From the NCBI GenBank assembly GCA_017163975.1, contig JAFFSR010000220.1, forward strand, positions 18,556,001 through 18,620,000: a stretch of DNA of 64,000 bases, in the 5' to 3' direction. The notes beneath the pieces are model-generated. The model was not told the origin of the DNA and made no database searches. It saw nothing but the letters and a program-made list of their open reading frames with translations. This DNA comes from Anastatus disparis. Lineage: Eukaryota; Arthropoda; Insecta; Hymenoptera; Eupelmidae. This document shows positions 49,401-63,233 of the stretch, one piece after another; within the stretch, counting starts at the first letter, position 1; each line of letters starts with the position of its first letter. Made by a program: the position numbers and the translations under genes.

Positions 49401-52400
49401 TTGTTTCATATAAATTCTTAAATATTCAATGGCACATACAAATACATTTATATAATAAAAATAAAATATTTAAAAAAATTTCATTTATTGCAAGATGACA
49501 AGCGTGTAAAATCAAGTTAACGGAAACGAAAGAAGCATGCAATTCTCCGTACTTTCTCGAAATGTTCGGATTTTACTTAAAGTCGCATCGACGAACCCGA
49601 TGCAGATGGGCGGCGGCAGTGGTAAAGAAAAGAAAAAAAAAAAAGAAGTCAAAAAAAAAGATGTGAAAAAGCAAAGAGAGTGAGAGAGAGAAAATAAAAA
49701 GGTAAGCGAAGGAAAGATATAAGAGAGCAAGCGCAAGGCAAGCAAGCGATGGATCGAGTATCGGTGAGTGCACTGGAAGCTCGAGAAAGGATGGCCCGAT
49801 GTTTCACACTCAATCTCCTGCCACTCTCCTTGCAACCTTCTCTCCTCCTAGCATCGTTCGTATATATACTCTCGACTCTAGCTCTTTGGGATATCTTCTC
49901 TTTCGAAAAGAGAAACCCTTACTCTTTTTCATTTTACTTCTCTCCCCCTCTCTCTTCTTTATGCTTTCTCTTTTCTTTTAGCTCGTTCCTTTTTTTTTAT
50001 AGGTTTTACGTTACTTCTTCCTTCCGAGAGTCTTCGACGCTTACTCTTTCCACTTTCTTCTTCTTTTTTTTTCGTTACAGTCTTTCTCTCTACGGGTTTC
50101 AAGCAGATCATTTTCCGGAGAAGCAATTTTCTCTTGCTTTTGCTGTCCTGAAAGAGTTTTACTATTCCTATTACATCTACTGTTCGGTTATAAATAATTA
50201 AACGAAAGGCTTACAATTGATAAAGATAAGATATTGAAACGGTAATTATTTTGTTAACTCCTATTTTCATTCAACAGTTTAATGGGATTGTATTTTTTTT
50301 ATTTATTTTAACAGATAAAATAATTTAAATTATTGTGCTTGTGACTGAGAAAACGTAATAAAAATATTGGATTTAATACTTTCTGAATTATTATAATATT
50401 AGATATATTGAAGTATACAAATTTTTGGAAATCAAATACTGTGTATATACACATCCACAATTTGATATAAAGCAAGAATCTGATTTATATTAGAATTATT
50501 TTTTTTTCCAAATTATATACCTTAAAGATTAATTTTTGTATTATCATTAACACGAATATTAAAAAACTGGTCAAACCTCCCAGCAGAAGGATGTGATCAG
50601 CAGGTGCATAAAATTAATGATAATTCTTAAACATTCGTTTTATTTACATGCGACCAAACTTGTGCAGATAAACGAATCACGTTTAACAAATAAATGTGCA
50701 ATAAATTTTATAGTTACTTAAATATTAATTGAATTAACAAGACCTAAAAAATCATTCATCTATAAGTTTAAATATTCATCTTCTATGAAATTTACTCTGT
50801 AGAGCAAAGAAATGAAAAAGGAATAAATTAATCATGAGCACAAAGCGTATAAATTTGGTATACATTTTCTAAAGGCTACATTATATTAATTATGTTATCA
50901 GAGACAAATACTTATGAAAGAAAAACCATGATCCTTACGTGGGTGGTATAGCATTCAATGTATTAAAAAACTTTCTTAACAAATATTTTAAAAACTTTGC
51001 TCAATTTCCCGAATATTCACTTTGATTAGATATTATTTTGGATTTGATAAATATAGCATACATAACAGAACAAAATATGTTCTGCAAGAATAGAGAGTTA
51101 ATCAAGGTAATGGATATCATACTGATGTTTTGTCATGTCTCAGTCAAAACAGTTGTGCAGAGAAGAGCGGAGCAGATCGTTTGAAAACTTTGGGAGAACC
51201 GTTTGCGTTTCCATCATAGCATGTAGGTACCCGCAAACTAACGTAAAAGTTAAAACCTTCTTGGTGTATATGTTTGCGCGAGTGTGCGCGTGGGCAGCAA
51301 AACACAGAAAACTTTTAAATCGTTGGCACGTGATCGTACACCGAGCCGAAGTAAAGGATACAGTACCTGGAGGCTATACCCCCAAGCGAATATTTTTTTC
51401 TTTCTCTTTATCTTTTCTTCTTACATTCTTTTCCCATTTTTTTTTTCGTTCGTCCTCTTTATCTCTCTCATTTCTCGCCTACTACCACCAACTAGTGCAT
51501 TAAACTGAGGTACTTTCGTCACGCGTTTGCGCGCACAGACAAAGCAGTATTGAAATAAAATAGAGATGGAGATAGGGGATTGAGATAAAAGGAAAGAAAT
51601 AAAGTTGAAAAGTGAGAAAATGCAGCAAAAAAAAAAAAAAAGGTGAATGGGTTGCGGCGACAATGAAAAGTAAAGGATGGTGGTTTCGGTTGCTGCAGTA
51701 TGTTAAACAAAAATAAAAAGAAAATAAGGTATATGAAGAAGGTAAAATGAACTTGGAGTAAAAATTTGATTTCTTTGAGAAAATCAAGGTATTACAAAAC
51801 ATCTCGAGCTTCGTGGTAATGTACTCGCGTGAAAGATTTATTGAATCGATTTGCATTTAGATAATAATATTATCTTCTTTTGTTAGCAACGTCTAATATA
51901 ATTTATATCCTTAATTAAAATTTTTTGAATATTCAAGTATGTATAAAGAAATTTGAGTAAATAAATTATTCATGAAAAGGCATTTTTAGCAAAAGCGCTT
52001 AGTTTCAAAATTACTATTCTATTCGAATCTTTCAAACGTTTTTTAAGTACATCAGGCATTACCAAAAATTAAAAATATTTTATTCATCAAATATAACTAA
52101 ATAAAAACAAATACAGAATTTAATAAAAATTCTCAAAATTATAAGTTGAATGTTCAGCCATGAAAAAACTTTTCATCTTAAAACTTTTTCACCATCAAGA
52201 TTCAATAAGTTTAAAAGCAGTGCTGCGAGGTATCAATACAAATAAAATGTAGAAAAACACGAGGAAATGAAAAGTGCAAAACACATTGCTAAATCCCACA
52301 ACGAAGTAAAAACAAAAAAGCTATGTAAAAGGTTTAACAAAAAAAAAGAAGAAAAAAAAGAAAATAGGATGAAAACGAAGTACATAAGAAAAGAAGAGAT

Positions 52401-53261
52401 AAGAGGGACTCGAGAGTATCAAGAGGCATGTAATACTACGAATAGGATAGAAAAGAACAAATCGAATAGGCGAAGAAGGGTAAAGATATAATAGAATTGA
52501 AACTTCCAATCTTCGTGGTGACTTCTCTCTTACTCTTGTAGCCGCAGACTTACGCGCAATTGAGAAAGCCATGTGGTCTCTTCTTCATATACAACTTATG
52601 TATACGTGTATGTGTATACGCACACACATTTGGATTAACTTCACGAGCTTTGAAGAGAGAGAGGAGAGTAAATTTCTTTGTTCAGAAAGCAAGACTTGAT
52701 TTTCCATTCAATCGAGTATAAGGAGAGAAGAAAAAATGACAACGGCTAAAACGATTCTATGGAAAAGGGCGTGGGCGAATTGAGAAGAATAAGGCAAAAG
52801 AGTTACTGAAATTGAATCGAAACTGACTTGTGCGTCTTATTATTCGAAGAGATCGTTTGGTTAAGACTATGTTTCGAGAAAACGATCGTTCAAGTTCGTT
52901 GAACGAGTTTGACGTCCTCTTATTCTCTTATGGTTTTTTTTCTTATTTTTGTCCCTTCTTTCTATGACTCACTGGATGGAATATGATGCTTCCAAGAGAA
53001 AGCAAATGGAATGATGTTTTGTACTGTTTGTAGATGAAAACTATCTACATACAGTTGGTATATTTAAAAAATTAAATGAAAGTCATACGATTACAGATAG
53101 TTCATGAATATCTAAGAGTTTAAGCGAATAACGTAATCAAACAAATTCTTGGTTAAAAATGGTAAATTATTTGTAACATCAACTAATAAAGCTAAAAATG
53201 ATCTTGGATTGTCTTACTGTTTTAATATTTAATTAGCATGTATTTAAATTCTATTTTTTTT

Positions 53262-53397
53262 AATTCCTTGAATATCGACCATGTTCTAAGAATTTCTGGT
53301 CAGCCGAAGTTAAAGTGACACAAATTTTGCAATACCATTTCAACTTACGTTGATTAGAAATCCTATCCAGAACATAACCAATTTTCTACCAGGGATG
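53262..53397. mobile_element. Diverged relative of the CCCTGG snap-back element
   Basis: The left part (TCCTTGAATATCGACCAT, then TTCTGGTCAGCCGAAG) and the right part (CAGAACATAACCAATTTTCT, then ACCAGGGAT) resemble the ends of the element at 59791-59961. Pairing is partial, so this is an old copy. Confidence 0.35.
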
Positions 53398-53989
53398 TAT
53401 TCAATTTTTATTCATGCATAATGATTATTGAAAACATGCTGATTCTGACATTTCAGTAATTTAATCTATATATTCCAGCCGAGCAATAATTTTCTGTTTA
53501 CTTTCAAAGCTAGTTTTGCAAATATCTCGACAATAAATGAAACTTCAGTTGTACTTGTCGATAAATATTACAAAATATTATACAACACTCTTTAAAAACT
53601 AGTTTTGAATTGAGTAACTTAATATAGTTCAATGGATTTTTGTAAAAAGATAACTTTTTGGAAACACAATTACACTTATAAAAGTGAATGTAAGATTTTT
53701 TTTGACAAATAATGCATAAAAATATAAGATCAATAGTTTCTTATGACATAAGACTTGGTGTTAACGATCCTCTAAATTAAATTCATAATCACATTGTTCT
53801 CATCTATTATTTGAAAATGTAATTAATAAATATTATAATATCCTTATAAATAATGATTTTAAATTTTTAACTAAATGAGAATACAATTTACGCCCCATTT
53901 AACGAAGCAAAAAAAAAGAGAGATCGATAAATTAGTTTCGAACTTCTAATTATATATCCGTAAAACTGATTCCCTATAGCTTATACCCA

Positions 53990-54016
53990 AGAGAGAGAGA
54001 GAGAGAGAGAGAGAGA
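53990..54016. repeat. GA microsatellite
   Basis: About 26 bases of uninterrupted GA after CCAA. Confidence 0.9.
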
Positions 54017-55327
54017 ACGCGATAATCGCGCGATAGGCGATCCGCCTCGACATGCAAATAATATTATCGAATCGATTAACGCTGATTACCACGACTAGTC
54101 TCTATATCAAGGTGCAGAGAAAAGACTCTCTCTCTCACTCTTTCAGAGTAAATCTAAAACGAATAAGATAGAAGGAAAATGAGCGCAATCGTCCAAAGTG
54201 ATAGTAATTTAAAGGAAAATCGTAGAGAGAATATTGAGTGACGAATTTTCCAGCGTAGTTCTCTCTTCATACTTTGATTATATAAGTTTATTGGCAGGGA
54301 GTAAATTGAGATAATTATGTAACTCGATTAGTTTTAATGTGACTACCAGTGCTTAGGTACTTTTTTTTTCATGTTTTAGATGAGTGAGCCGATAAGCTTT
54401 CAAGCGGCTATTTATGCTTTTTAATTTTTAAAGCTTTTTTACCAGTATCGTTAAAAATAATAGTTTTAAAGTTAAAGAGTTATAATGTGAGATAATTATG
54501 TTAATGATAATGACGATAATTTTGATTATGCTTTTAAAATGTTATTTACAATATTAATGATGATTCTTATCTTTATAAACATTATTCTAATTAAAACAAT
54601 TTCATTTTTTTTTTGTTTTAGGTAAGTACCACGACGTTCACGTTAAGTTTTCCAATAAAAAGTAATGCCTAAAAATAGTAAGTATAATTGAATACTTTTA
54701 TCTTAAAATGTATATATTAGGTTCAATAACTTTTAGCGATATCTACCTACGACTTCATAATTTTATCATGCATTAAATTATCAACTTTTATCTTATTTTA
54801 ATTATTGTTCTAAGTGAATTTTCTCCATAAGTACCGAGTGAAACGAATGAATACTTATGTTCAACTAACCAAGCGTTTGATGCGACAATAATATTACGTC
54901 TATGTTTATCGTGTCAATTAATATAAAACATTGCGTGCCTTTTCATTTGCTTCAAAAATATTTGAATTATTAATTGAATCTTCTACAGTGCCTTATAGGC
55001 GAGTTCTAATATCAATTTATTTAATTAACTTATTCTTATGTAGTACTTTTAGACGTAATAATCGCGCGTTGTAATAAATATAATGGCAAACGTGAAGTGA
55101 AATATTTGTTTTGTATTAAAAATATTTTCAAACCAAATATTTCATCAAGTATAGTGCGGTAACTAATTAAGCTATTTTCAAAACTACATCACAGCTAATT
55201 TATAAAAGAAGAATATAAATGACAAATTTTCGACATGTCTATTTAATAAAAAGTGGCTAAAGTATGGCAAAAATTAATCTTTAAAAAAAAAGAAAACTAA
55301 ACGAATTCATATTGATCATAAAATCAT

Positions 55328-55529
55328 TTTTTTTTTTATTTTTATTTAACGTCGCAATATTTACGCTATCATTGCGATGCTAATTAGCGACGGAGTTCAT
55401 CAGTGTGTTTGTGAACAAAGTACATGTAAAGTACAATGGTACTTGTATAAATCGGCCGCGAGCGGGATTCGAACTCGGGACCCCAAGATTACGAATCCAT
55501 ATCGCTCTACCAAGTGAGCCACTGAGACC
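55328..55529 (-). mobile_element. tRNA-derived SINE, copy 3 (reverse)
   Basis: Reverse-strand copy. On the minus strand it starts GGTCTCAGTGGCTCACTTGG, has the B box (GAGTTCGAATCCC), and ends with GACGTTAAATAAAAATAAAA, a slightly extended A/T tail. It lies in non-coding sequence. Confidence 0.85.
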
Positions 55530-55599
55530 TCATGCGTTTACATTATATAATATCTTCATATTTGGATAAGAAATAATTTTAATAGTCACACTTTCTAAA

Positions 55600-55812
55600 A
55601 ACTACGTATTGGTCACACTGGGTCCAGTTGACCCCTGCAAAGAAATAGTTGCCATTTGTGTTCTTTTTGATGTATAAATTCAAACCTTACGCGGAAATGA
55701 ATTTTAAAATCCCATTTTAAATCATTTTTTCATTTAAAATCATTTCTTGGAAGCTACATCAACTCAAAAATTGCTTGGGGTCATCTGGACCCGGTGTCAC
55801 CACTAAGGGTTA
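55600..55812. mobile_element. piggyBac-like miniature element
   Basis: The ends pair as inverted repeats: GTCACACTGGGTCCAGTTGA on the left, and on the right, read in reverse, GTGACACCGGGTCCAGATGA. The right edge reads, in reverse, TTAACCCTTAGTGG, the TTAA plus CCCTT arrangement typical of piggyBac ends. The left edge is worn. No transposase frame. Confidence 0.55.
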
Positions 55813-57193
55813 ATTATCAAAATTAAACTATTATATAATATAATAAATACTTCTCTTGTAAATTATCTTGAAAAATAGCTCATGTCACTGCTCCTTCAAG
55901 GCATATAAGCTTAGCTACAAAAGTTAAAACATGTATAAAATTTGACCACTTCTGAAAATTTAGAAAAATTTGTATTGAAATAAGGGTATGAAAAAAAATT
56001 GAAGAAAAATTTATAAAATTTTACTTCAAAGCACAGTCTGAATAGCTTCATAATATTATTTGACAGAAGAGTTTGGTATATAGAGCTGAGTCTAGCCTCG
56101 AATGCAATTATAATGAAAAAGACAAGTGCGAAACGACTTTCTCATTAACGCGTTGGAACAATGAAGTCGCGCTGGTAGTTTGTGAAGGTTAGTCTTACCG
56201 ACGGCTGGGGAATCAGCAATAAACACCTCTAAAATTGGTTATTTTCTCTCTCCCGAGGAATTACGACGTGCGAGCAGGCAGCAACTCTCTTGGTGCAGTC
56301 AGTAATTGTACGTCAACCGCAGAGATTACAATTGTTGTGATTGCTCTTTGTCTTTTGGTCCTTATACCTTTCTATATATATCTATCGCTACAAGTCTGGC
56401 CTGTCTTATGCTTATATCACTTTAAGTTTCTAGCTTACTAAAAAATTAATATAAGTTGTGTGTGATGAATATAATTTGCTATGATGATGGTATTATTATA
56501 GAACAGTTAAAAGTGAAAGAGAAAAAACACATATTAAATTTTCATATTAATAATGTATATCAACGTTTTTCACGCCAAGTGTATAAGCATTTTAATAAAG
56601 ACACTCGATTCTTTCATTAGAATATCTATATATTGAAACGTTTTAAAAATTTCAGATGATTTAATTTACATGTTATTATAATTTTCAAAATTTTCATAAT
56701 ACAAATCGTTCTTTGTCAAATCTTCAGATCTTAAGAATAAATATAAAATTATCAAATATCAAAAAAATTCATTTTGAAAGTAAAATCTCATTTAAAATTA
56801 TATTACAACAACAACAATATCCAAAATTTATATAATATTAGAATACATAAAATATCGATCATAAGTAAAGTAAATAATTTGACTTTCCATTAAAGATTAA
56901 AAAGTAATGTAAATGTACTAAAAAATTTCAAGTAGTAATCTACTCCATTTACTATTATAAATTCTAAACTTAATAAAATGAACCTTTTTTTAATATCTAA
57001 TAATAAAATTAATGTATGAATATAGTTCATTCGTTCATAGTTGAAACGTTGAATAAATTTGTATTAAAAATTTTTTTAATCGTTTTGATATTTTAATTAG
57101 AAAAAAAATTTAAGCTAGACTTATATAAGCTAAGAAAGATGAGGTAGAAAAATACTTTTTTAATATGTAACCTATCTTGATGAAACCTTCCAA

Positions 57194-57197
<4 letters not shown>

Positions 57198-57257
<60 letters not shown>
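57198..57257. repeat. TA dinucleotide microsatellite
   Basis: About 60 bases of uninterrupted TA between AAGCTT and GACAAGCG. Confidence 0.95.
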
Positions 57258-57261
<4 letters not shown>

Positions 57262-59790
57262 AGCGATTCATCAAGAATCTCGTTGGATCTTTTCTTTTTA
57301 CAGTTGACTGCATATAGGGTTAGGTCAAGAAATTTCACAACATCACGAATTAAAATTTAATTTTCATTTTATAATGATTAATAGTGTAGGAGTAATAAGT
57401 AATGGAAAAAATTATATTTTAAATAGCCGATTATTCCGAAAAAATTATACACCATTTGTATAATTAATTAGCGCATTTTTTTTTTTAAAGAAAAATATTT
57501 TTCAAATTTGATTAAAAAATTTTTAATTAAAAATAATGAAATATCAATTACGATACATCATATTTCAACTATTATCTTATAATTATAATTTTTTTGATAA
57601 CGCTTTATGCGTGTACATCAAATTCATATATATTTTATTTAATCGAAGCAAATAAATTTAATGAAGCCACCTGTATTGAAATTTTAAAGAGTAAGTCTCT
57701 TCTTCACATATTGGAAAAATATAGTTATCATTTTAATGGGTATATTAAAATTACAAATTCAGTTTAAAAAAAGTTTTGATTAAAAATTGATTCCGCTATC
57801 AAATTGATATCTTCGAGGTATATCAAAGGAAACTTTTATTACTCGTTTCTTAAAATAAAAACAAAAAAGATATTACAAGAAAAAATTTTTATTGAAAATT
57901 TATAAAACATTGACTTTGATGAGGTTCAACAAACTCGAAGAAATATAAGAAAAAAAACAGTTTCTTTACAGTTCATGATGATGAGATTACAACTTCATAG
58001 ATAATAATCAAAATTACAAAAAAAAGGCAAAGAGAATAAAAGAAGCGTCACGTATAATCCCTTTAACAAACGAAGAAAAATCAAACTGGTTGGGTATGAT
58101 CTAGCTTGTATGTATAAGAGAGGAGTCAGTTGTATGCCGCAGGCTCATCAGCTGATGGGGGTCGCAATTAATAACTCTCAAGTCGTTTATCACTTTGCCG
58201 AGCTAAAAGCGTAAGCGCGAGTGTAGCGTAATGCTTTTGTACCCTTATCCTTGTCTTCTTTTCACATAATCCATGACGTGCATACGCTTCGGTATTATGC
58301 TGGCACGTCTTTTCAGCTGCTTTTAAAGTAAAGCTCGCGTCTGTTTAAGAGCTATGCGTATATAGCTATTGATAATTTGCTAGATATCTTGGATCATGAT
58401 TAATTTTTTTTTTATTTCTACCTTGGATTATTGCATCTATAAAGCATTAATTTTCTATGCGTGTCAAACAAAAATTATGGTTATTGTTAAATAAAATAAG
58501 GGTATTAACAATTTTGCTTTAATGACTAGTCATATTACTTTTAAAAATAACCATATCACTTATGAACACTAAATAGATAATGTCAACTTAACATTGCTTT
58601 AATTATATTCATTTTTACAATGCATTAATTACGGAAATTCATGGTAATAGTAACATCGGGTAAAAATCTCCAATAGTACAATAATCGTTACAATACTCAT
58701 AAAAATAACAAGTCCAAATCCACCGGTACAATGCAGAAGGTCCAGAAACCTTTTTACTAAAAGAGAAAATAAACGAGATAGCCGGGCATTTGTATCCCCA
58801 GCGCTAAAATCTTCGGCATTCTAGGTTAATGAAGCCATCGCGCAGATTAGTAAGATGGTGCACGTACCTATGGAAACGTACGAATTCGTGAGGATTTTTT
58901 CCCCAAAGTGCTGTAACTTGGACAATTTCAAATCTTTTTATGTGTAAAAGAGTAATAGTAATTTCAACAAGGTCAATGGTCTTTCTTTTTCCGTTAACTT
59001 TCGATCGTATGAGGAGATTTTCGTGTGTGTATGGCTTTATGAAAATTTTATATAGGAATTTACTTACGTGCATTTAGAAACTATGTAGAAAAACTTAATT
59101 AATATTTACATTTTATACGTGATTCTTATTGACTCTAACTGCTGAATGTTTAATATTGATGAAAAATTAAACTTTGGAAATATCTGACTGGAGATTTCTG
59201 AAATTAATAATAAATTATATTGTCTTAATTATCGTATAAAGTATATCGAAACGAAAACATAAGAATTTTTTTATATTTCGATTAGTTATTTATTTTCATT
59301 TATTTTTAACAAAGTATGAAACAAAGTATGTTCGGTTAGGAACTATTTAAACATTTTGCAGATCATATTTAAAATAATTATGATGTCACAATTTTTGCAA
59401 AACATATTTTCAAATAATTTTTAATTTACATAAACCACATGTCTTTTTGTACGATATCATAAAAGTGATAATTGTTCTTAAGTTTTGTGAAAGACTAAGC
59501 GTTTAAAATAAAACTAGTTTTTTTAGTGCATGTTCTGGTTTATCACCGAGTGCATAAGTTGTTTCCATTACAACATGAATAGCACGTACAAGTTTTGTTA
59601 TATTTTCTGTTCATTTTTCGTGAAAATATTTTATGGCGAAGTTGAACATATTATGTTTATAAATATAAATATTAACAATACAATAATTATTTTCTTTTAT
59701 TTTTAAAAGTACTCGGTTAAAAAATGTATTTATTAAATAAAGAATTATAGTCTCATTAGTATTTTGAAATTCTATTTACTGTTCATTGAT

Positions 59791-59961
59791 CCCTGGAAAA
59801 AAATTGACCATATTGTAGGCATAATTGCTGGTCAACAAATGTTAAAATGGCACTTATCTAGAAATTCTAGAAATTATTTTTAAAAAATTTCTAGATAAGT
59901 GTCATTTTAACATGCGTTGACCAACAATTATGCTTAAGATATGGTCAATTTTCTTCCAGGG
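59791..59961. mobile_element. Snap-back element with CCCTGG ends
   Basis: The left end is CCCTGGAAAAAAATTGACCA and the right end is TGGTCAATTTTCTTCCAGGG. The arms continue through GCATAATTGCTGGTCAAC and AATGGCACTTATCTAGAAAT to a centre near 59880. About 170 bp, non-coding, with AT at both edges. Confidence 0.75.
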
Positions 59962-61932
59962 ATGGAAACAATTTTATTCAATATTGACACTTTTGATTTA
60001 TATCGCTTAGCGAAAGATTATAACATTTCTGAATGTCTTTTGCTCTAGAAGGAAAATTTTGTAAACAAATTATTGCGCAACACGTATACCTTTGATTAAA
60101 TAATATATTTAATAAATATTAATGAACATTTAAAAAACCAATAATGTTTTATAAAAGACCAACTTGAAAATCAAAGAGTAAATATTTTCATTAAATAGAA
60201 AAAAAAAGATCTCTCTCCAATGCATTGCTTAATAAAGTTGGAATAAAATTAAACGAAAGGAGCGATCTTAGGAAGCTTTAATTTAGAGTAGCAGCAGCAG
60301 CCGCGCGGCGTACTTTCTCTCATTCGTTAGATAGAGAAACGACAGGAGCTTACCCAAGTTTTGTCTTCTTGTTCAAGTAGGTTCTTAGGTCAATCGATCC
60401 TCCGATACGAATTACTTTTTGCCGGAGAGAGAGAGAGAAAAGAGAATATAGCGTAGATAGGAGTTTAAAAAGGAGAGAGGAAGAAAGAAAGAGAAATAGA
60501 TTAAGGTTACACCTAAAGACCTTCTGATAGATAGATACATCTAGAAACTTGATGTACAGATCTCTCTCTCCACAGAAAACGTGCAGAGTGAGTTAAAGTT
60601 ACCCGCGAGGCTTTATACAAGCTAGATTAAAGGAATAAGGAGAATGAAACTAGAGGTTATATAAGAGAAGAAGAAGAAGAAGGAGCCAAAACGTGAAATA
60701 TTAAACGAGGACAAATCGTCTTTGGGTTAACGATTTTGTCGGCACTTAACTACGTGCTTTCATTTCGGAATTACGTGAGAGTTTTACTTTTTAATAAGAA
60801 ACTTCAAAATTTATAGTTTGACTATTATTTAACCGATGTAAGTGATACAAAAAAAATTAAAATTCCTTATCTACAAAGATGTGGTTGTATTAAAATCGTT
60901 ATACAAATGATTTGGAAGTAAATTATAATTAAAAATGAATGGTTAATTAAAATTTGTTTTCAACCATAAAATGGTAATTTTCTGAGAAAATCATGAAATC
61001 ACAATTACTATTGTATTGTTATTAACTTTTTAAGTAAAATTATTAAGTCAGTAAATTTCGTGACACCAAAATTTTCGAATATAATCAACAAATGACTCGA
61101 TACACGCTAAACTTATTTTCTTATTATAAAGATGAAATCGCATTAATAATCTTATAACCAAACAGTAGCATGAGCAGTAGAAGGAGCAGTAGGAACAACA
61201 ACAACAACTGCAATAATAGTATAATAGAATAATAAGTGGTTATGTGCGTATTTATCTCTTTAGAATTACAGATAACAGGGACTAAAGGAGATGGCGAGCA
61301 CAACTTGGATATAGTTTGGAGAAGAAGAGCGAGAAACTAAGATCAACTTAACAAGCGAAGTATTATACCTTTGGGGTCGTGGTTTCTGATTATTCTCTTG
61401 GAGGTGATTTCTGACATCAAATAGTAAAGTCGCTCTCGCCCAGTTATACCCTAGTTCGAACTCAACTAAGACCATATACCTTTCTAATGTAACAACTGTT
61501 TCAGTAATAATGTCAAATACATATCGCTAAAGTTTTAATTTATTGGAAAATTTTTTAATCCCTACAAAATCATACTTGTTGTTTTATTTTTATTAAAATT
61601 AAAATTTAAATAAATGAATGATAGCTGAATGCAAACGTTATTTAATTTTTAAATAATATATTTGTTTGTGCTTTAAAATAGTTTATTTCTGCCTCAAAAA
61701 TAACGGACACTTTATTAATTCGAAAGTAAAATACAAGTGAATTCTAAAATGTATGAATAAACTATTCAATTTTATAGAAATCTGATCACATTTTCAAAAT
61801 TAAATATATAATAAATAAAACTCTTTTTATTTGTTATTTATTACAAATTTAAAAAATCAGCTCAAAAAATGAGTTAAAAGAACATTTTTTTTCAAATTAG
61901 ACTGCTTTTTTTCTAAATATTTTTAAACTATA

Positions 61933-62186
61933 CACTGAGAAAAAGATTTTTTAGTTTCAAAGAAACGTGTGTTTCAATAGTGCCAAACACATGATTTCTT
62001 TAAATCAAAAAAATTTTTTTATTTTCAAAAAAATATTTATTTATTTGAAATATTTTAAACCAGATATATTTGAAATAAATAAATATTTTTTTGAAAATAA
62101 AAAAAATTTTTTGATTTAAAGAAATCATGTGTTTGGCACTATTGAAACACACGTTTCTTTGAAACTAAAAAATCTTTTTCTCAGTG
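61933..62186. mobile_element. TA-flanked near-perfect snap-back element
   Basis: The whole 254 bp folds on itself: CACTGAGAAAAAGATTTTTT…AAAAAATCTTTTTCTCAGTG, with arms of about 120 bases and very few mismatches, centred near 62060. TA duplications flank it (61931-61932, 62187-62188). It resembles Tc1/mariner-type miniature elements. The near-perfect arms suggest recent insertion or arm conversion. Confidence 0.85.
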
Positions 62187-62304
62187 TAAATAATGTAAAT
62201 TATTCTTGTGAAATGTTTTATGAAGTTTTAGAATAATTAAAAATTTAACTTTGAGGATATTCCTAATTATCAATTTTGATTCAAAATAAAATCTTCAATT
62301 TTTA

Positions 62305-62504
62305 GGGTCTCAGTGGCTCAGTTGGCAGAGCGATGGATTCGTAATCTCGAGGTTTCGAGTTCGAATCCCACTCGCGGCTGATTGATACAAGCACTACTGT
62401 ACATTACATGTGCTTTGTACACAAACACACTAATGACCTCCGTCGCTAATTAGCATCGCAATAATAGCATAAATACAGCGACGTTAAATAAAATAAAAAA
62501 AAAA
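62305..62504 (+). mobile_element. tRNA-derived SINE, copy 4
   Basis: Starts GGTCTCAGTGGCTCAGTTGG, B box GAGTTCGAATCCC, body CACAAACACACTAATGACC, and ends in a long A-rich tail after GCGACGTTAAATAAAAT. It carries the longest A run of the four copies, consistent with retroposition. It lies about 120 bases after a TA-flanked hairpin element. Confidence 0.85.
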
Positions 62505-63233
62505 ATTTCGAATTCAAGTGCTTTCTTGTTTTGATACAAATTTTTTTCTAACTTTATTCTATGATATCTTAATAATATCTTGGAAAACCTAAACATGTAT
62601 TTTTAAAATCCATAACTTAAGTCTTAACCTTGTCAACATGAAAATTGTTTTTTTTTTTTTCATTTATATAATCTCGCTTTACCTTAATCGTTAATGAACT
62701 CATCATCGTATACATTCTTTAAAAAAAAAATTTACTTGTCAGTCATATCATTTGCTCTTGGTTGTACTTTTCTTATCAACAATCCTCCCAAAACGTATAA
62801 AGTAGATATTGCAACGTCTTCTTTATTTTGATGACAGTAAAACCGTTAAGTTTTTTACTCTCTCTCCCCCTTCTATACACGATTTACTTAAACTCACTCG
62901 CGTATATACGCATAGAAGCTTATATACTCCATCGGCCTTGCTCGAGAAAACACGAAAAGGAGAATGAAGACGTCGCACTCTTCTTATCGTTATACATATA
63001 TATATATAGATGAAAGCTTGCACGGTTAACGTCAGAGGATGACAGTGCGCAACGGGGCGTCGACAAGATCTTTATTCACTCGGGGGATTTCCTTCCGTTG
63101 TACGTCTTTTTCTTGTCTCTCTCTCTCTCTCCCTTGTGTCTGTGTTCTCATCTTCAGACTCTTAGCTCTCCCCCTAACCCCTCTAACCATCTTATTCTTT
63201 TTAGTCTTTTATATACCTTTTATACTTTTCAAG

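Larger units (their letters stand above)
46494..55327. other. Long non-coding stretch
   Basis: Two patches with more balanced base composition (46600-46800 and 51130-51390) carry open frames of 108 and 122 codons without recognisable domains. They could hold untranslated exons or regulatory DNA. CT-rich tracts occur at 49900-50100 and 51400-51480. Otherwise AT-rich. Confidence 0.45.
55813..61930. other. Long non-coding stretch
   Basis: Holds the TA microsatellite, the CCCTGG element and short GA and GAAGAA runs (60426-60480, 60668-60682). The minus-strand frame at 58804-59073 (89 codons) has mixed residues but no recognised domain. No confident gene. Confidence 0.45.

Noticed and set aside
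49512..50201. Overlapping 107- and 150-codon frames
   Set aside because: They lie in CT- and GA-rich tracts on opposite strands, and the residues are mostly Ser, Leu and Phe from base composition.
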